From Mesorhizobium sp. M4B.F.Ca.ET.203.01.1.1 (GTDB lineage: Bacteria; Pseudomonadota; Alphaproteobacteria; Rhizobiales; Rhizobiaceae), in assembly GCF_004791025.1 (NCBI RefSeq), contig NZ_SRUO01000003.1, positions 434,001 through 498,000 on the forward strand: DNA of 64,000 bases. Reading direction: 5' to 3'. Below are positions 62,744 to 64,000 of this stretch, one piece after another. The notes under the pieces are model-generated. The model was given only the letters and a program-made list of their open reading frames with translations. It searched no databases and was not told the origin of the DNA. Numbering within the stretch: position 1 is the first letter of the stretch; the number at the start of each line of letters is the position of its first letter. Made by a program: the position numbers and the translations under genes.

Positions 62744-62790
62744 AGCAATTCCAGGAAAAGGCGTGAAGCGGTTTTCCGTCCGGGATTGCG
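62744..62790. repeat. AATTGC-bounded intergenic repeat, copy 2
   Basis: Begins AGCAATTCCAGGAAAAG and continues with GCGGTTTTCCGTCCGGGATTG, closely matching the complement of 32728-32773. It sits between the uxaA-like gene and the aldo/keto reductase. Probably a dispersed element with no gene-specific role. Confidence 0.75.
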
Positions 62791-62845
62791 TCAAAACAAA
62801 CAAGACATCGGCCGGCTGACGGATAGCCGGCGCGGGAGGCTTTGC

Positions 62846-63844
62846 ATGAACAAGCGCCGGATCGGCACCACTGCGCTCGAAGTCAGCGAGATCAGCTTCG
62901 GCGGCGCCGCGATCGGCGGGCTCTACCGGGCCTGTCCGCGCGAAGCGGCGATGGAAACGCTGCAGACGGCCTGGGACGGTGGCCTGCGCTATTTCGACAC
63001 CGCGCCCTTCTACGGCTTCGGCCTGTCGGAGCGCCGGACCGGCGATTTCCTGCGCCAGAAGCCGCGCTCGTCCTACGTGCTGTCGACCAAGGTCGGACGC
63101 CTGTTCCGCCCCGTTCCGGCCGACCAGGTCCCCGACCATTCCTACGTCGATCCGCTGCCCTTCGCGCTCGACTACGACTATTCCTATGACGGCATCATGC
63201 GCTCGGTCGAGTTCAGCTATGCGCGGCTTGGGCTGAACAGGATAGACATCCTGTTTGTCCACGACATCGGCACCTACACGCATGGCGTCGAGCAGACGAA
63301 GCTGCATTTCCGCCAGTTCATGGATGGCGGGTTGAAGGCGCTGGAGGAGCTGAAGTCGTCCGGCACGATTTCCGCCTACGGGCTTGGCGTCAACGAGGTG
63401 CGCATCTGCCTCGATGTGCTGAGCCGGGCACCGCTCGACTGCATCCTGCTCGCCAGCCGCTATTCGCTGCTCGACCGCAGCGCCGAGGCCGAACTGCTGC
63501 CGCTCTGTCGGCGGCGCCAGACGTCCCTGATCATCGGCGGTGTCTTCAACTCCGGCATATTGGCGACCGGTCCGGTGCATGGCGCGCATTTCGACTACCA
63601 GCCGGCGAGCAAGGATATCCTCGACCGCGTCGGCGCCATGGAGCGGATCGCGGCCGATGGCGGCTATCCGCTGGCGGCCGCCGCCTTCCAGTTTCCGCTG
63701 CATGAACCGGTCGTGGCCTCGGTCCTGACCGGCACGGCCAAGCCGGCCAACCTGACGCGCAATCTGGAACTGCTCGACGTCGAGGTGGCGCCGGCGGAAT
63801 ACGCCAAATACGATCCCTATACGGTGGTCCAGGAACTCGGCTGA
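62846..63844 (+). CDS. Aldo/keto reductase, sugar dehydrogenase type (L-fucose/D-threo-aldose dehydrogenase-like)
   Basis: A 332-residue AKR. It starts MNKRRIGTTALEVSEISFGG; the catalytic Asp/Tyr lie in FDTAPFYGFGLSERR, the Lys in VLSTKVGRLFRP and the His in ILFVHDIGTYTHG. The long loop DHSYVDPLPFALDYDYSYDG is typical of the D-threo-aldose 1-dehydrogenase/pyridoxal dehydrogenase branch. With the UxaA-like dehydratase it suggests oxidation of an aldose to the lactone/acid that the dehydratase then uses. The start has GGGAGG eight bases upstream. Confidence 0.88.
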   Translation: MNKRRIGTTALEVSEISFGGAAIGGLYRACPREAAMETLQTAWDGGLRYFDTAPFYGFGLSERRTGDFLRQKPRSSYVLSTKVGRLFRPVPADQVPDHSYVDPLPFALDYDYSYDGIMRSVEFSYARLGLNRIDILFVHDIGTYTHGVEQTKLHFRQFMDGGLKALEELKSSGTISAYGLGVNEVRICLDVLSRAPLDCILLASRYSLLDRSAEAELLPLCRRRQTSLIIGGVFNSGILATGPVHGAHFDYQPASKDILDRVGAMERIAADGGYPLAAAAFQFPLHEPVVASVLTGTAKPANLTRNLELLDVEVAPAEYAKYDPYTVVQELG

Positions 63845-63912
63845 TAGGCGGAGCTCCTGCCCGGCTCCGTGCGCTACATGGGCCGGGGGAGTTCACGATC
63901 GAGAGAGAACAT

Positions 63913-63951
63913 ATATTCCATATTGACACATGAGTGGAATTAATATTCCAT
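63913..63951 (+). promoter_or_regulatory. Promoter-like region with TGGAAT/ATTCCA sites at the window edge
   Basis: TTGACA (63923-63928) lies between two copies of ATATTCCAT (63913-63921 and 63943-63951), 30 bases apart. The second copy is the right half of the palindrome TGGAAT-taat-ATTCCA (63935-63950). GGGAGG follows at 63961. This looks like a regulated promoter for a gene beginning at or beyond the right edge; no start codon can be chosen in the remaining bases. Confidence 0.55.
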
Positions 63952-64000
63952 CTCAAATTCGGGAGGATCGGAAGCGTTCGAACGCAGCGACGGCAAACGC

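Overview
The window looks like chromosomal DNA of an alphaproteobacterium of the order Rhizobiales, most likely Mesorhizobium or a close relative. This is inferred from the high GC content, ornithine-lipid synthesis (OlsB), a fused CysG with DUF2849/DUF934 partners in the sulfate-assimilation operon, a Zur of alphaproteobacterial type, rhizobial-style ABC sugar operons and several families of short intergenic repeats. No rRNA, tRNA, CRISPR array, phage, transposase or conjugation gene was seen, so this is ordinary chromosome with some accessory patches.

Layout. 1-5.9 kb: the end of an ornithine-cyclodeaminase-like gene, two VOC proteins, an EVE-domain protein, a WYL regulator, two RNA methyltransferases, signal peptidase II (lspA) and an AcuI/YhdH-type oxidoreductase. 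6-13 kb: a hybrid histidine kinase, olsB behind a candidate Pho box, a TRIC/UPF0126 membrane protein, grpE, a fatty acid desaturase with an abnormal 3' end and a PfpI-like protein. 13-20 kb: a GMC oxidoreductase and the leftward sulfate-assimilation operon cysG-DUF2849-cysI-cysH-DUF934. 20-28 kb: a host-attachment-family protein, a Kef-type antiporter, an AraC regulator beside a frameshifted oxidoreductase, an SDR and a class A penicillin-binding protein. 28-31 kb: a self-contained leftward operon (APC permease, small four-helix membrane protein, nitrilase, TetR) with paired palindromic operators on its promoter. 31-35 kb: small stress and membrane proteins, an RNase D-like exonuclease, an M20 peptidase and a strong candidate small RNA next to polA.

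38-46 kb holds a LysE exporter, zur and the most unusual block: a Tat-exported metacaspase in an apparent operon with a cysteine-rich exported protein and a membrane-anchored helical protein, followed by two divergent exported serine proteases (a V8-like enzyme and a trypsin zymogen). 46-55 kb is a sugar uptake and catabolism cluster (binding protein, two permeases, ATPase, isomerase/epimerase, Gfo/Idh/MocA dehydrogenase, aldo/keto reductase) with a divergent LacI regulator and two matching operators. 55-60 kb: 6-phosphogluconate dehydrogenase and a copper operon (DUF2946-like, PCuAC chaperone, YcnI, CopCD fusion). 60-64 kb: a sugar-acid module (GntR regulator with two apparent winged helices, UxaA-type dehydratase, aldo/keto reductase) with a 37-bp inverted repeat over the promoter.

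The best candidates for something undescribed are the exported caspase/trypsin/V8 protease block, the small RNA with C/U-only loops beside polA, and the GntR protein with its long-spaced operator. All functional statements are from reading the sequence; no database search was possible.
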